Notes: generated by a model not told the origin, from the sequence alone. Positions 18,959-27,725 are shown, numbered from the stretch's first letter. The stretch is 30,837 bases of DNA from an uncultured Chitinophagaceae bacterium (GCA_934502905.1 CAKSVK010000021.1:1-30837); one strand, 5' to 3'. A program made the numbers and translations.

Positions 18959-18976
18959 CCGTCTTTGTTAAGACGG
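18959..18976. terminator. Hairpin downstream of the LacI-type regulator gene
   Basis: CCGTCTT (18959-18965) pairs perfectly with AAGACGG (18970-18976) across the 4-nt loop TGTT. It lies 43 bp after the regulator's stop codon. Neither side has a strong T-run, so it may be a weak terminator or a 3'-end stabiliser. Confidence 0.35.
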
Positions 18977-19018
18977 ATAATTATACCGATGAATATACAG
19001 CGGGGCATGCCGTTCATT

Positions 19019-20050
19019 TTATCTCTGGCGGACCTGAGATGATTCCCGGACAATCAGCTCGGAAGGAAGTACCAGGTTTTGGCTTCCGGCATTGTGACGG
19101 TGCTCCTGATAGCTTTTAAAGATACGGGCAGCTTCTGTTCCGATCTTCCTTCCCGGCCTGGCAACGGACGTAAGAGAAGGACTGATATAAGCAGAAATAG
19201 GACTGTCATCAAACCCTGCAATAGCAATGTCTTCCGGTATTTTCAAACCGTGGCTCCTGAATACTTTCATAGCCCCGATGGCTACCTGGTCATTTACACC
19301 GAATAAGGCATCCGGCGGGCTTTTGAGCGACAGCAGGAAGGTGGCCGGGGCTACAGCGCTTTCTACCTTAAAATCGGTTGTAATGATCAGGGATTCATCC
19401 ACCGGCATATCATGCTCTTTCAGGCAGGATATATATCCTTTAAAACGTTGTTCTGCCAGGGTCATTCCTTTCGGGCCCCGGAAATGAGCAATTCTCTTGC
19501 ACCCGCTTTGTATAAGATGCTCCACGGCTGCAAAAGCGCCCTGGTAATCATTGATGGTGACGCTGCCGGTAGCGAAGCCTTCGTATTCCCTGTCTATATA
19601 GATCAACGGAATGCCTCTCCTCGTGATGAGCTCCAGGTGCTCATAGTGCCCGGAATCATAGGTTTCCTGCGATACAGACAGGAAGATACCTTCTACCCGG
19701 TTAGACAACAGCTTCTGCACATATTCTGCTTCCAGCGAATACCGTTCATTGGTCACGCATATGTTGAGCGTATATCCTATACTTTGCAATACCTCGTCAA
19801 TACCTTCAATGATAGCTGATTCGTAGTAGTTGTTGATCGTGGGAACAATAACCCCTACCGTTGATGTTTTTGTATTTAGCAGGCTTAGTGATACCTGGTT
19901 GCGCTGGTATCCCACTTTCCGGGCATATTCCTGCAGGTTTTGCCGGGTATCCTCATTGATGCTGGGATGATTGTTCAGGGCGCGGGAAACAGTAGAAGGC
20001 GAGCACCTGAATTTTTTTGCAATATCTTTTATGGTAACGGGCTTCTGCAT
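19019..20050 (-). CDS. LacI/GalR-family transcriptional regulator, probably of the iol operon
   Basis: A 343-residue regulator. Residues 1-50 form the LacI-type helix-turn-helix and hinge helix (VTIKDIAKKFRCSPSTVSRALNNHPSI, then LQEYARKVGYQRN). The rest is a periplasmic-binding-protein-like effector domain (VGVIVPTINNYYESAIIEGI; DALFGVNDQVAIGAMKVF; IAGFDDSPISAYISPSLTSV). Such proteins bind palindromic operators with a central CG and leave when the sugar or its product binds. It is transcribed away from iolB with 180 bp between them, and that gap holds the palindrome at 20161-20180. The inducer could be inositol or a pathway intermediate; in Firmicutes the analogous role is played by the unrelated DeoR-type IolR, so this would be a different solution. 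Regulation of iol is inferred from position. Confidence 0.92.
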   Translation of the reverse strand: MQKPVTIKDIAKKFRCSPSTVSRALNNHPSINEDTRQNLQEYARKVGYQRNQVSLSLLNTKTSTVGVIVPTINNYYESAIIEGIDEVLQSIGYTLNICVTNERYSLEAEYVQKLLSNRVEGIFLSVSQETYDSGHYEHLELITRRGIPLIYIDREYEGFATGSVTINDYQGAFAAVEHLIQSGCKRIAHFRGPKGMTLAEQRFKGYISCLKEHDMPVDESLIITTDFKVESAVAPATFLLSLKSPPDALFGVNDQVAIGAMKVFRSHGLKIPEDIAIAGFDDSPISAYISPSLTSVARPGRKIGTEAARIFKSYQEHRHNAGSQNLVLPSELIVRESSQVRQR

Positions 20051-20160
20051 GCTACAAACACTAAACCTAAATGTCCGCCTTTTATTTCAGAAAACAACGA
20101 ACGATTTTGATTTAGCTGATTTTACCACTATCATTTTGCGATAGGAAAAAATAGTAAAAA

Positions 20161-20180
20161 AATTGCAAACGTTTGAAATT
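20161..20180. promoter_or_regulatory. Candidate LacI-type operator upstream of iolB
   Basis: AATTGCAAACGTTTGAAATT is palindromic about a central CG with a single mismatched pair (positions 20165 and 20176). The core CAAACGTTTG is the shape recognised by LacI/GalR-type regulators. It covers the TTTG (-33) box of the predicted iol promoter, so binding would block RNA polymerase. Confidence 0.65.
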
Positions 20181-20200
20181 GTGCAATTAAATTATATTGG
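20172..20200 (+). promoter_or_regulatory. Predicted promoter of the iol operon
   Basis: TTTG (20172-20175), 17 nt, TATATTGG (20193-20200; one base off TAnnTTTG), ending 30 nt before the iolB ATG at 20231. The -33 element lies inside the palindromic operator. Confidence 0.55.
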
Positions 20201-20230
20201 TAAGTTTACTGATCAAAGTAAAACATTGCT

Positions 20231-21100
20231 ATGCCAGAATCATTACTTGTCAGGCCGGGCGCCGGGCAATATTATCATCACCTTACCGCTGAAGATGCCG
20301 GCTGGGACTATCTTAACTTCAAAGCGCGGATATTACAAAAGAATGAATCTTTCACGGATACGACAGGAGAGAATGAATATTGTATTGTTTTGCTGAGTGG
20401 TAACTTTAAAGTGGAGTCTGATAAAGGTAGCTGGGAAACCTTTAACGGAAGGAAAAGCGTATTCAAGGGAATTGCACATACCCTGTATTTACCAAGGCAT
20501 ACAAGTTTTACTTTCACGGCAAAAGAAGATCATACGGATATAGCTATTTGCTGGGTGGCTACGGACGAGGATCACCCGCCTTATCTTAAACAGCCGGAGG
20601 AAGCCGCAATTGAGTTTCGCGGAGGGGATAATGCCAACCGGCAGATCAACAGCCTGCTGCAGCCGGGCTTCGATTGCCATAAGATCGTTTGCGTGGAAGT
20701 GTATACACCGGCAGGCAACTGGAGCTCCTATCCCGCTCACAAGCATGACGAACGTAAAGTGGCGCCCGACGGGACTTTGCTGGAGGCCGATCTGGAAGAG
20801 ATCTATTTTTATAAAATAGATAAGCCCAACGGGTTTGCTATTCAGCAGGTATACAATGACGACAGAAGTTTGGACGAGATCGTTAAAGTGCATAACAATG
20901 AAGCTGTATTGGTGCCGGAGGGTTATCATCCGGTAGTGGCAGGGCATGGCTATAATGTTTATTACCTGAATTTCCTTGCCGGAAGTGACCAGTCGCTGGC
21001 AAATACGCCGGATCCGCAGCAGGAATGGATCTTTGGTACCTGGAAAGGGCAGGACTCCCGGTTACCGATGGTTACCGCTGAAATGAATAATAAGGTATAA
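20231..21100 (+). CDS. iolB: 5-deoxy-glucuronate isomerase
   Basis: A 289-residue cytosolic cupin enzyme that turns 5-deoxy-glucuronate into 2-deoxy-5-keto-gluconate, the fourth step of myo-inositol breakdown after IolD. The IolB fold shows two cupin halves: the first about residues 25-110, the second with the metal-site cluster HKHDE (His170, His172, Glu174) in SSYPAHKHDERK, followed by EEIYFYKID and the PEGYHPVVAGHGYNVYYLN segment near the end. Length is normal. It is the first gene of the rightward operon, 30 nt after the predicted -7 box. iolC starts one base after its stop codon, which points to translational coupling. Identification is strong from both motif and context. Confidence 0.95.
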   Translation: MPESLLVRPGAGQYYHHLTAEDAGWDYLNFKARILQKNESFTDTTGENEYCIVLLSGNFKVESDKGSWETFNGRKSVFKGIAHTLYLPRHTSFTFTAKEDHTDIAICWVATDEDHPPYLKQPEEAAIEFRGGDNANRQINSLLQPGFDCHKIVCVEVYTPAGNWSSYPAHKHDERKVAPDGTLLEADLEEIYFYKIDKPNGFAIQQVYNDDRSLDEIVKVHNNEAVLVPEGYHPVVAGHGYNVYYLNFLAGSDQSLANTPDPQQEWIFGTWKGQDSRLPMVTAEMNNKV

Positions 21101-21101
21101 G

Positions 21102-22118
21102 ATGAATACAAACCGGAAGTACGATTTGCTTACGCTGGGGAGGTCTTCCATTGATCTTTACTCGGCCAATGTAGGTAGCCCATTTGTAGACATACAGGCA
21201 TTTAATGCCTTTGTGGGAGGCTGCCCTTTGAACATATCGGTTGGCGCTACACGACTCGGGTTGAAAGTGGCATTGCTGACAGGGGTAGGAAATGACCAGG
21301 TAGGCGCTTTTATCAATAATTTTTTGAAGAACGAGCGGGTAGAAACGGCGTTTATTCCTACTATTACGGGTAGTCGCAGTTCTGCCGTTATATTAGGCAT
21401 AGAACCTCCGGACAGGTTCCCCCTGGTATACTACAGGGACAATTGCGCAGACATACAATTAACCATTGATCATATCCAGGCAGTTCCTTTTGCCGATTTC
21501 CGTGCAGCGGTTTTTTCGGGTACAGCTTTCAGCAAGGACCCCAGCAGAACATCGATGTTATACGCGTTGGAGTTGGCAGGAAAGCAGGATGTCTTTAAAA
21601 TACTGGACCTGGATTTCAGGGCGGATCAGTGGAACGATCCACGCAGCTTCGGAGTGGTTATTCGCAGTGTATTACCACAGTTTGATATTGTATTGGGAAC
21701 CGAGGAGGAGATCATGGCAACTTTTCTGACGGATATCGACCAGGTATCTATTAAGCACCAGCAGATCTCGGCGCCGGAGATCAGGGGGAATATTGACAAT
21801 GCGATCAGCAGCATTATGGCGGCAGGAGTGGAAACTTTGATCGTGAAGCGGGGAAAAGAAGGTGCTTCCGTTTTTCAGCAGGGAAAAAAGGAAGTGCTGG
21901 TACCGGGATTTCCGGTAGAAGTGGTGAATGTGCTTGGGGCAGGTGATGCGTTTTGCGGCGGGCTTTGTTACGGTTATCTCCAGGGATGGGATCTGTATAA
22001 AAGTGTACGGATGGCGAACGCCTGTGGTGCGATCATTGTTACCCGCGAAGGATGCGCCAACTTCATGCCTTCTCTGGAGGAGGTAAACGCTTTTGTAAAT
22101 GAAAGAGGCGGATTATAG
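21102..22118 (+). CDS. iolC: 5-dehydro-2-deoxygluconokinase
   Basis: A 338-residue PfkB/ribokinase-family kinase that phosphorylates 2-deoxy-5-keto-gluconate on O-6 (fifth step). The substrate-side signature is [15 protein letters not shown] (about residues 39-53) and the ATP-side signature is [12 protein letters not shown] with the catalytic base Asp282. An acceptor motif [11 protein letters not shown] lies at the N-terminus, typical for IolC. Length is that of a single-domain IolC; there is no DUF2090 fusion as in some proteobacterial forms. It starts one base after iolB and is followed by iolA 35 bp on. Confidence is high. Confidence 0.95.
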   Translation: MNTNRKYDLLTLGRSSIDLYSANVGSPFVDIQAFNAFVGGCPLNISVGATRLGLKVALLTGVGNDQVGAFINNFLKNERVETAFIPTITGSRSSAVILGIEPPDRFPLVYYRDNCADIQLTIDHIQAVPFADFRAAVFSGTAFSKDPSRTSMLYALELAGKQDVFKILDLDFRADQWNDPRSFGVVIRSVLPQFDIVLGTEEEIMATFLTDIDQVSIKHQQISAPEIRGNIDNAISSIMAAGVETLIVKRGKEGASVFQQGKKEVLVPGFPVEVVNVLGAGDAFCGGLCYGYLQGWDLYKSVRMANACGAIIVTREGCANFMPSLEEVNAFVNERGGL

Positions 22119-22153
22119 ATCAAACATTATTATTATCATTTTCAAAATTAAAT

Positions 22154-23620
22154 ATGGAAAAGCTACAGCATTATATTAACGGGGAGTGGGTGAACGGCAA
22201 AGCCACTGCATACCTCGATGTGATCAATCCGGCAGATCAGTCTGTGTTGGCGCAGGTACCTGCGGGCACGGCTTCGGATGTAGATGCGGCGGCCCGTACG
22301 GCTGCTGCAGCCTTTGCGGAGTGGCGCCGGGTACCGGCAGGAAAAAGGATCCAGTACCTGTTTAAACTGAAGACATTACTGGAAGATCATCTCGATGAAT
22401 TATCCAAAACAATTACACTCGAATCCGGCAAAACTTTTGCCGAAGCAAAAGCAGAGTGGGTGCGGGCGATCGAAAACGTAGAGAATGCCTGCGGCATTCC
22501 TACCCTGATGCAGGGTGAGTTTTCAGAAGATATTGCACCGGGCATAGATGAATATATGATCAGGCAGCCGTTGGGCGTCTGTGCCTGCATAGCTCCTTTC
22601 AATTTCCCGGGAATGATACCCTTCTGGTTTTTGCCTTATGCCATAGCCTGTGGTAATACCTTTATCATCAAACCTTCTGAAAAGGTGCCCCTTACCATGA
22701 CAAAAGTGGTGGCGTTGATCCATCAGCTGGATCTGCCCAAAGGTGTCATCAGCATGGTGCATGGCGGAAAGGAAGTGGTGGATGCGCTGCTGGAGCACCC
22801 GGAAATAAAAGGGATCAGCTTTGTTGGTTCGTCCAATATAGCCCGTTATGTATATGCAAAAGGAGCAGCCAATGGAAAAAGAGTGCAGGCGCAGGGTGGC
22901 GCCAAAAACCCCGTGTTTATTTTACCGGATGCCGATATTGAAATGACCACCCAGATAATAGTGGATAGTGTATATGGATGTGCAGGACAGCGGTGCCTGG
23001 CGGCTTCCAATATCATTACTGTGGGAGAACATGCAGGCATTACGGAAAGCCTGGTGGAAGCCAGCCGTAAGCGGGTGACCGGCTTCGGACTGGATACAGA
23101 TGTGCAGATGGGACCGGTGATCACTCCGGAAAGCAAAAGCCGTATTCATTCGCTGATAGACAAAGGACTGGCGGAGGGCGGAAGGCTGCTGGTAGATGGT
23201 CGTAATGCTGCGGTCAGCGGCTATGAAAGAGGTAATTTTATCTCGCCTACTATTATCGAGAATATTCCCCTGGATGGTGAGCTGGCGGCAACAGAGATCT
23301 TCGGGCCGGTAATGAGCCTGACGCATATCAATACCATAGAAGAGGCAATAGCCTTGGTGAATAATAATAAGTATGGCAATATGGCCTGTATTTTTACCAG
23401 CAGCGGGTTGCATGCAAGAAAATTCAGGAGCGAAGCCGAAGCCGGTAATATTGGTATCAATATAGGTGTGGCCGCGCCGGTAGCGCAATTCCCGTTCAGT
23501 GGCTGGAAAGACAGCTTTTTCGGGGACCTGCATGGACAGGGAAAACATGCGGTGGAATTTTTTACACAAACAAAAGTGGTGATAGAAAGATGGCTGAAAG
23601 AATGGAGCCGGAAATTTTAA
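22154..23620 (+). CDS. iolA: CoA-acylating (methyl)malonate-semialdehyde dehydrogenase
   Basis: A 488-residue aldehyde dehydrogenase (also called mmsA) that turns malonate semialdehyde, NAD+ and CoA into acetyl-CoA and CO2, the last step of the inositol pathway, and can do the same for methylmalonate semialdehyde. The NAD-binding and catalytic domains show [21 protein letters not shown], then the nucleophile in [11 protein letters not shown] (Cys281), where the Arg before Cys and lack of the general-base Glu used by hydrolytic ALDHs mark the CoA-acylating class. The end ([26 protein letters not shown]) is diagnostic for MmsA. Length is normal. It sits between iolC and iolG with 35-bp gaps on both sides. 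Confidence 0.95.
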   Translation: MEKLQHYINGEWVNGKATAYLDVINPADQSVLAQVPAGTASDVDAAARTAAAAFAEWRRVPAGKRIQYLFKLKTLLEDHLDELSKTITLESGKTFAEAKAEWVRAIENVENACGIPTLMQGEFSEDIAPGIDEYMIRQPLGVCACIAPFNFPGMIPFWFLPYAIACGNTFIIKPSEKVPLTMTKVVALIHQLDLPKGVISMVHGGKEVVDALLEHPEIKGISFVGSSNIARYVYAKGAANGKRVQAQGGAKNPVFILPDADIEMTTQIIVDSVYGCAGQRCLAASNIITVGEHAGITESLVEASRKRVTGFGLDTDVQMGPVITPESKSRIHSLIDKGLAEGGRLLVDGRNAAVSGYERGNFISPTIIENIPLDGELAATEIFGPVMSLTHINTIEEAIALVNNNKYGNMACIFTSSGLHARKFRSEAEAGNIGINIGVAAPVAQFPFSGWKDSFFGDLHGQGKHAVEFFTQTKVVIERWLKEWSRKF

Positions 23621-23655
23621 CCAGGATCGTATCATATTAAAATTATAAAAACCAT

Positions 23656-24672
23656 ATGCCCCGCAAATTAAAGACCGGTGTTATCGGTTTAGGCAGGATA
23701 GGCCAGATTCATCTTTCTAATCTTTTGTATCATATTCCGGAAGCGGAAGTGGTAATAGCTTCCGATGTTTCTGAAACGGCGCAGGCTTTTGCAGTTGATG
23801 CCGGTGTGCAGGTAACAGGTAATGCCGAAGAAGTAATACATCATCCGGAGGTAGAAGCAGTCATCATTTGTGCACCTACGCCACAGCACGTTCCTTTTAC
23901 GGTAGCGGCTGCAAATGCCGGAAAGCATGTGTTTTGTGAGAAACCGCTGGATGTGACCCTGGAAGCAATTGAAGCGGCGAAAGAAGCGGTTGAAAAAAAC
24001 AATATTAAATTGATGCTGGGCTTCAACCGGCGCTTTGACAGCAATTTTTCAAGAGTAAGAGCATTGGTGCAAAGCGGGGCTGTCGGCGATCCGCATATTG
24101 TGCGTGTCACCAGCCGCGACCCGGCGCCACCGCCATTGGAATACGTAAAGGTATCGGGTGGGCTTTTCCTCGATATGTCGATCCATGATTTTGATATGGC
24201 CCGCTACCTGACGGGTAGCGAAGTGACAGAAGTATATGTAAAAGGGGATGCGCTGATCGATAAGCGGATACAGCAATATGGTGATATCGATACTGCCGTT
24301 ATTGTACTGACGTTTGCCAGCGGCGCCATTGGTGTGATAGACAACAGCAGGAAAGCAGTGTACGGCTACGATCAGCGTGTGGAAGTATTCGGATCGGGTG
24401 GCGTGGCAAAAGCGGAGAACAATACGCCGGACAATACGGTTTATTTTGACGGAAAAGGTGGGCACAGTGCGTTGCCATTACATTTCTTTCTGGAACGATA
24501 TGAAAAGGCTTATCGCTCCTGTATACAAAGTTTTGTAGATTGTGTATTGAAAGATACACCGTCGCCGGTAGATGCGCATGATGGCCTGATGGCGACAGCT
24601 ATCGGCATAGCAGCGGATATTTCACTGAGAGAAGCAAGACCGGTAAAGCTGGAGGAGGTAACAGGCGCGTAG
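23656..24672 (+). CDS. iolG: myo-inositol 2-dehydrogenase
   Basis: A 338-residue cytosolic Gfo/Idh-family enzyme that oxidises myo-inositol to 2-keto-myo-inositol with NAD+, the entry step. The Rossmann loop GLGRIG (residues 11-16) is near the start; the catalytic Lys is in CEKPLD (Lys96), and the other catalytic residues are in DMSIHDFDMARY (Asp173 and His177). The fold and length match characterised IolG. In contrast to the exported Gfo/Idh protein at 17130 it has no signal sequence. Position inside the operon supports an inositol substrate, though closely related scyllo-inositol or other polyol dehydrogenases cannot be ruled out. The next gene is 124 bp away, separated by a repeat-like segment. 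Confidence 0.92.
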   Translation: MPRKLKTGVIGLGRIGQIHLSNLLYHIPEAEVVIASDVSETAQAFAVDAGVQVTGNAEEVIHHPEVEAVIICAPTPQHVPFTVAAANAGKHVFCEKPLDVTLEAIEAAKEAVEKNNIKLMLGFNRRFDSNFSRVRALVQSGAVGDPHIVRVTSRDPAPPPLEYVKVSGGLFLDMSIHDFDMARYLTGSEVTEVYVKGDALIDKRIQQYGDIDTAVIVLTFASGAIGVIDNSRKAVYGYDQRVEVFGSGGVAKAENNTPDNTVYFDGKGGHSALPLHFFLERYEKAYRSCIQSFVDCVLKDTPSPVDAHDGLMATAIGIAADISLREARPVKLEEVTGA

Positions 24673-24710
24673 ACAACGGAGCACAGACTAAGGGGAAGCG
24701 TTATCAGGAT

Positions 24711-24764
24711 GCAGGTACACAAGATGCAAGACACAGGACTTGAAACTTGCAACCTGCGACTTGT
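24711..24764. repeat. Repeat-like interleaved inverted repeats between iolG and the symporter gene
   Basis: GCAGG (24711-24715), ACAAG (24719-24723) and TGCAAG (24725-24730) are matched by complements CTTGCA (24746-24751), CCTGC (24753-24757) and CTTGT (24760-24764). The right half also reads as an irregular tandem of ACTTG-like units (ACTTGAA, ACTTGCAA, ACTTGTGA). It is the only long gap in the first half of the operon. Confidence 0.4.
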
Positions 24765-24796
24765 GATCCCAAACAACCAATCAACAAAATCTAACG

Positions 24797-26398
24797 ATGC
24801 ATAATCAACTACACACGCTTGACTATATTGTTTTTGCCCTTTACCTTGTGATCGTAGCTGCTTATGGTTACTGGATATACCGTAAGAAAACCATCAAATC
24901 GGATACGGCATCCGGATTTTTCCTGGCGGAGGGATCGCTTACTTTCTGGGCCATCGGTGCGTCGCTGATTGCTTCCAACATTTCTGCCGAGCACTTTATC
25001 GGTATGTCGGGTTCCGGCTTTGAAATAGGACTGGCCATTTCTTCTTACGAATGGATGGCTGCGGCTGCCCTGATCGTGGTGGCGGTATTCTTCCTGCCGG
25101 TTTATCTTAAAAACAACATATATACCATGCCGCAATTCCTGCGGCGGCGCTATAATCCGCTGGTGGCGACCACTATGGCCGTTTTCTGGCTGTTGTTATA
25201 CATTTTTGTAAACCTTACCTCTATTATTTACCTGGGCGCCCTGGCGCTGGAAGTAACCGCAGGAGTGAATTTCACTGCTGCTGTGATCGCTCTTTCGTTG
25301 TTTGCCATATTGATCACGGTGGGAGGGATGAAGGTGATCGGGTATACAGACGTAGTGCAGGTAGTGGTGCTGGTAGTAGGCGGTTTGATAACCACCTACC
25401 TGGCGTTGGATATGGTATCTGATAAATTTGGCAACACGGGTATCCTCGGTGCTTTTGTGACATTGAAGGAGCAGGCTGATTCTCATTTTCATATGGTGAT
25501 CAAGGAGGATAGTCCGCATTACAAGGATTTGCCGGGCTTAAGTGTGATCGTCGGCGCCATGTGGATCAACAACCTGGCTTACTGGGGGTGCAACCAGTAT
25601 ATTATACAGCGTACATTGGGAGCGGATTTAAATACAGCCCGTAAAGGCATCTTATTCGCTGCTTTTTTGAAGCTGCTGGTGCCCTTGATCGTAGTAGTGC
25701 CGGGCATTGCAGCATATGTCCTTCACCAGAATGGAATGTTCCAGACAGAAATGGTAGACGTGGCGGGAATTGTAAAGCCTGATAAAGCATACCCGGTATT
25801 ACTGAATTTGTTACCTACAGGACTCAAAGGAGTTGCTTTTGCAGCATTAACGGCGGCGATTGTTGCCTCGCTGGCCGGTAAAGCCAACAGCATATCCACC
25901 ATTTTTACTTTGGATATCTATAAGTTGTATATCAATAAAAATGCATCAGAAAAACATTTGATCCGTATAGGCAGATGGGCTGTCTGGATCTCCATGATAA
26001 TAGCAGCATTGATTGCGCCGCAGCTCAGGGTACTGAGCCAGGCTTACCAGTTCATCCAGGAATACTCCAGCTTTGTATCCCCCGGCGTGCTGGTGATTTT
26101 TATGTTTGGCTTATTCTGGAAAAAGGCCACGGGAAATGCGGCTTTGGTCACCGCTGTTCTGACCATTCCCCTGTCAGTATTGTTCAAATTCTGGATACCG
26201 GAAGTTCCGTTTCTCAACCGTATGGCGATTGCATTTTTTGTGTTGAGCATCATTATGGTTGTGCTGAGCCTGACAGATAAAAGCGAAAAACGGACCCCCC
26301 CCCTGGCAATGCCTTCGTTTAGTGTAAGCCGGAGTTTTCTTATTATATCACTGATCATTTGCGGAATACTGGGGGCATTGTATGCAGCATTCTGGTAG
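24797..26398 (+). CDS. Sodium:solute symporter (SSS family), probably inositol importer
   Basis: A 533-residue inner-membrane transporter with about 14 hydrophobic helices. It belongs to the SSS (SLC5-like) family: the N-terminal LDYIVFALYLVIVAAYGYWI, the signature WAIGASLIASNISAEHFIGMSG with FEIGLAISSYEW, the MPQFLRRRYNP motif, and the LNLLPTGLKGVAFAALTAAIVASLAGKANSISTIFTLDIYK segment that contains the conserved Na+ site Ser/Ala. It moves substrate inward with sodium. Its position between iolG and the aldolase strongly suggests myo-inositol as substrate (the human inositol carriers SMIT1/2 belong to the same family), but galactose-like sugars also use this family. The aldolase begins 17 bp after its stop. 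Confidence 0.93.
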   Translation: MHNQLHTLDYIVFALYLVIVAAYGYWIYRKKTIKSDTASGFFLAEGSLTFWAIGASLIASNISAEHFIGMSGSGFEIGLAISSYEWMAAAALIVVAVFFLPVYLKNNIYTMPQFLRRRYNPLVATTMAVFWLLLYIFVNLTSIIYLGALALEVTAGVNFTAAVIALSLFAILITVGGMKVIGYTDVVQVVVLVVGGLITTYLALDMVSDKFGNTGILGAFVTLKEQADSHFHMVIKEDSPHYKDLPGLSVIVGAMWINNLAYWGCNQYIIQRTLGADLNTARKGILFAAFLKLLVPLIVVVPGIAAYVLHQNGMFQTEMVDVAGIVKPDKAYPVLLNLLPTGLKGVAFAALTAAIVASLAGKANSISTIFTLDIYKLYINKNASEKHLIRIGRWAVWISMIIAALIAPQLRVLSQAYQFIQEYSSFVSPGVLVIFMFGLFWKKATGNAALVTAVLTIPLSVLFKFWIPEVPFLNRMAIAFFVLSIIMVVLSLTDKSEKRTPPLAMPSFSVSRSFLIISLIICGILGALYAAFW

Positions 26399-26415
26399 CA
26401 GTAAATTCAGGTAAT

Positions 26416-27420
26416 ATGGTCTTGACAACAAAACAGCTTTTCTCCACATGTTACGGCAGGTACGCGATACCGGCAGTAAACGTATTTTTCATGGAGGAAA
26501 TACATGGACTGTTTGCCGCGGCGCAGGAGGCAAAGGCGCCGGTGATCGTACAGACAACTCCTTTTGCACGTGACTATGCCAATGCGAAGATGTTGCTGGC
26601 CATGATCCACGCCGCTGCCCGCATATATCCGGAAGTGATTTATGCGGTGCACCTGGATCATGGCTATGAAGAACATATATGGGATGCGATAGATAGCGGG
26701 GGATACACGTCGGTGATGATCGATGCTTCTCACGATAATTTTGAAGAGAACGTAAAGAGAACAAAGGCGGTTGTTGACAAAGCGCATCAGAAAGGTATAT
26801 CGGTAGAGGCCGAACTGGGCGTATTGGGCGGCGTGGAAGATGACCTGACGGTAGATGAAAAGCATTCATTTTATACCAACCCGGCAGATGTGGAACGCTT
26901 TGTGGCCGCTACCGGTTGCGACAGCCTGGCTATTGCCGTAGGTACCAGTCACGGGGCTTATAAGTTTTCAGGCGGACAGGGTTTGCAATTTGAAATACTG
27001 GCAGCAATCCAGCAAAAGCTGCCAGGTTTCCCGTTGGTGCTGCACGGAGGTTCGAATGTGAGTGCAGAAGTGGTGCAACGCATCAACACTGCCGGTGGAA
27101 AGCTGAAGGTAGATGCCAAAGGGGTGCAGGAGGAGGAAATAAAGAGGGCAATACCGCTGGGTATCTGCAAGATCAATATTGCTACGGATACCCGGTTGTT
27201 GTGGACCATGGTGAACCGGGAGTTTTTCCGGGACCGCCCGGAGGAGTTTGCACCCACCACACCCGGAAAAATATTCATGGAAACCTATAAGGAGTTCATG
27301 CTGAAGAGATTTGAGCTGATGGAAACAGTGGGGAGGAACGTAGAATTTGAAAGAGAATGTGCCTCACCCCCGTCCCCTCTCCCCAAAGGGCGGGGGGTGC
27401 CCAAACGCAGAGATCGTTGA
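26416..27420 (+). CDS. iolJ: Class II aldolase, IolJ-like (2-deoxy-5-keto-gluconate-6-phosphate aldolase)
   Basis: A 334-residue class II (Zn-dependent) aldolase, start ATG at 26416 (MVLTTKQLFSTCYG); an in-frame Met at 26359 lies inside the symporter gene and is rejected. Metal and active-site motifs are seen: HLDHGYEE, MIDASHDNFEEN, EAELGVLGGVEDD, GTSHGAYKFSG, VLHGGSN and CKINIATDTR. The family includes fructose-bisphosphate aldolase, but inside a full iol operon the likely reaction is cleavage of 2-deoxy-5-keto-gluconate-6-phosphate into DHAP and malonate semialdehyde. The last 19 residues (from residue 316, starting ASPPSPLPKGRG) come from a GC-rich repeat that has replaced or extended the normal end. 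The core fold is complete, so it probably still works. Confidence 0.88.
   Translation: MVLTTKQLFSTCYGRYAIPAVNVFFMEEIHGLFAAAQEAKAPVIVQTTPFARDYANAKMLLAMIHAAARIYPEVIYAVHLDHGYEEHIWDAIDSGGYTSVMIDASHDNFEENVKRTKAVVDKAHQKGISVEAELGVLGGVEDDLTVDEKHSFYTNPADVERFVAATGCDSLAIAVGTSHGAYKFSGGQGLQFEILAAIQQKLPGFPLVLHGGSNVSAEVVQRINTAGGKLKVDAKGVQEEEIKRAIPLGICKINIATDTRLLWTMVNREFFRDRPEEFAPTTPGKIFMETYKEFMLKRFELMETVGRNVEFERECASPPSPLPKGRGVPKRRDR
27361..27402. repeat. GC-rich palindromic repeat read into the aldolase C-terminus
   Basis: The segment 27361-27402 has C-rich bases (27367-27377) facing G-rich bases (27388-27397) and can fold with a small bulge. It encodes ASPPSPLPKGRG in frame with the aldolase and, on the other strand, PRPLGRGDGGEA, peptides I know as the typical translations of a C/G-rich intergenic repeat common in Bacteroidota and Cyanobacteria. 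It supplies the codons just before the stop. Confidence 0.6.
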
Positions 27421-27725
27421 TAAAAAGCAGCCTGTGGGAAGAGATTTTTTAAATGTGGCAAGATCTTGTCCAGCTTTGTTCTATAGCTGATGTGGTAGAT
27501 ATGTAGTTTGGGTTTTTGTTGAAGCACCGTTCTTCTCCGAAGAAGAAGGATAAGAGGGTGGGGCTGATGTGGCACGTGAGAACACGTGCAGGGGCACCCG
27601 GTCGCCTGGTTGCGTGTCTCCACGCAACTTTTACAGGCTATGATCATTTGACGAAATAAAGTTCACTGAAAAGAACTCGCGGTCAGGCAGGTATCTGACC
27701 AATAACAATAATAAAAGATGAGTAT
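27421..27725. other. 305-bp hairpin-rich gap between iolJ and iolD
   Basis: No credible gene. It contains the 10-bp palindrome CAAGATCTTG (27459-27468) and four hairpins: TTCTTC/GAAGAA (27530-27544), GCACGTG/CACGTGC with 4-nt loop (27572-27589), TTGCGTG/CACGCAA with 4-nt loop (27610-27627), and GGTCAG/CTGACC (27681-27700). The last lies 25 bp before the iolD ATG. The mini-frame ATG AGT ATA TGA (27718-27729) overlaps the iolD start. Because all genes to the left and right face rightward, this is an internal operon region. Confidence 0.55.

Noticed and set aside
24711..24764. CRISPR-like array between iolG and the symporter gene
   Set aside because: Units are short, irregular and interleaved as inverted repeats; there are no uniform repeats with unique spacers and no cas genes.
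27572..27627. Rho-independent terminators inside the iol operon
   Set aside because: The stems are followed by mixed sequence without T-runs, and stopping here would cut off iolD and iolE, which the pathway needs.
27285..27647. 120-codon minus-strand frame across the end of iolJ and the hairpin region
   Set aside because: It overlaps a well-supported gene on the opposite strand and is made of repeat translations (PRPLGRGDGGEA and a Cys/His-rich part from hairpins). No homologue-like feature is visible.
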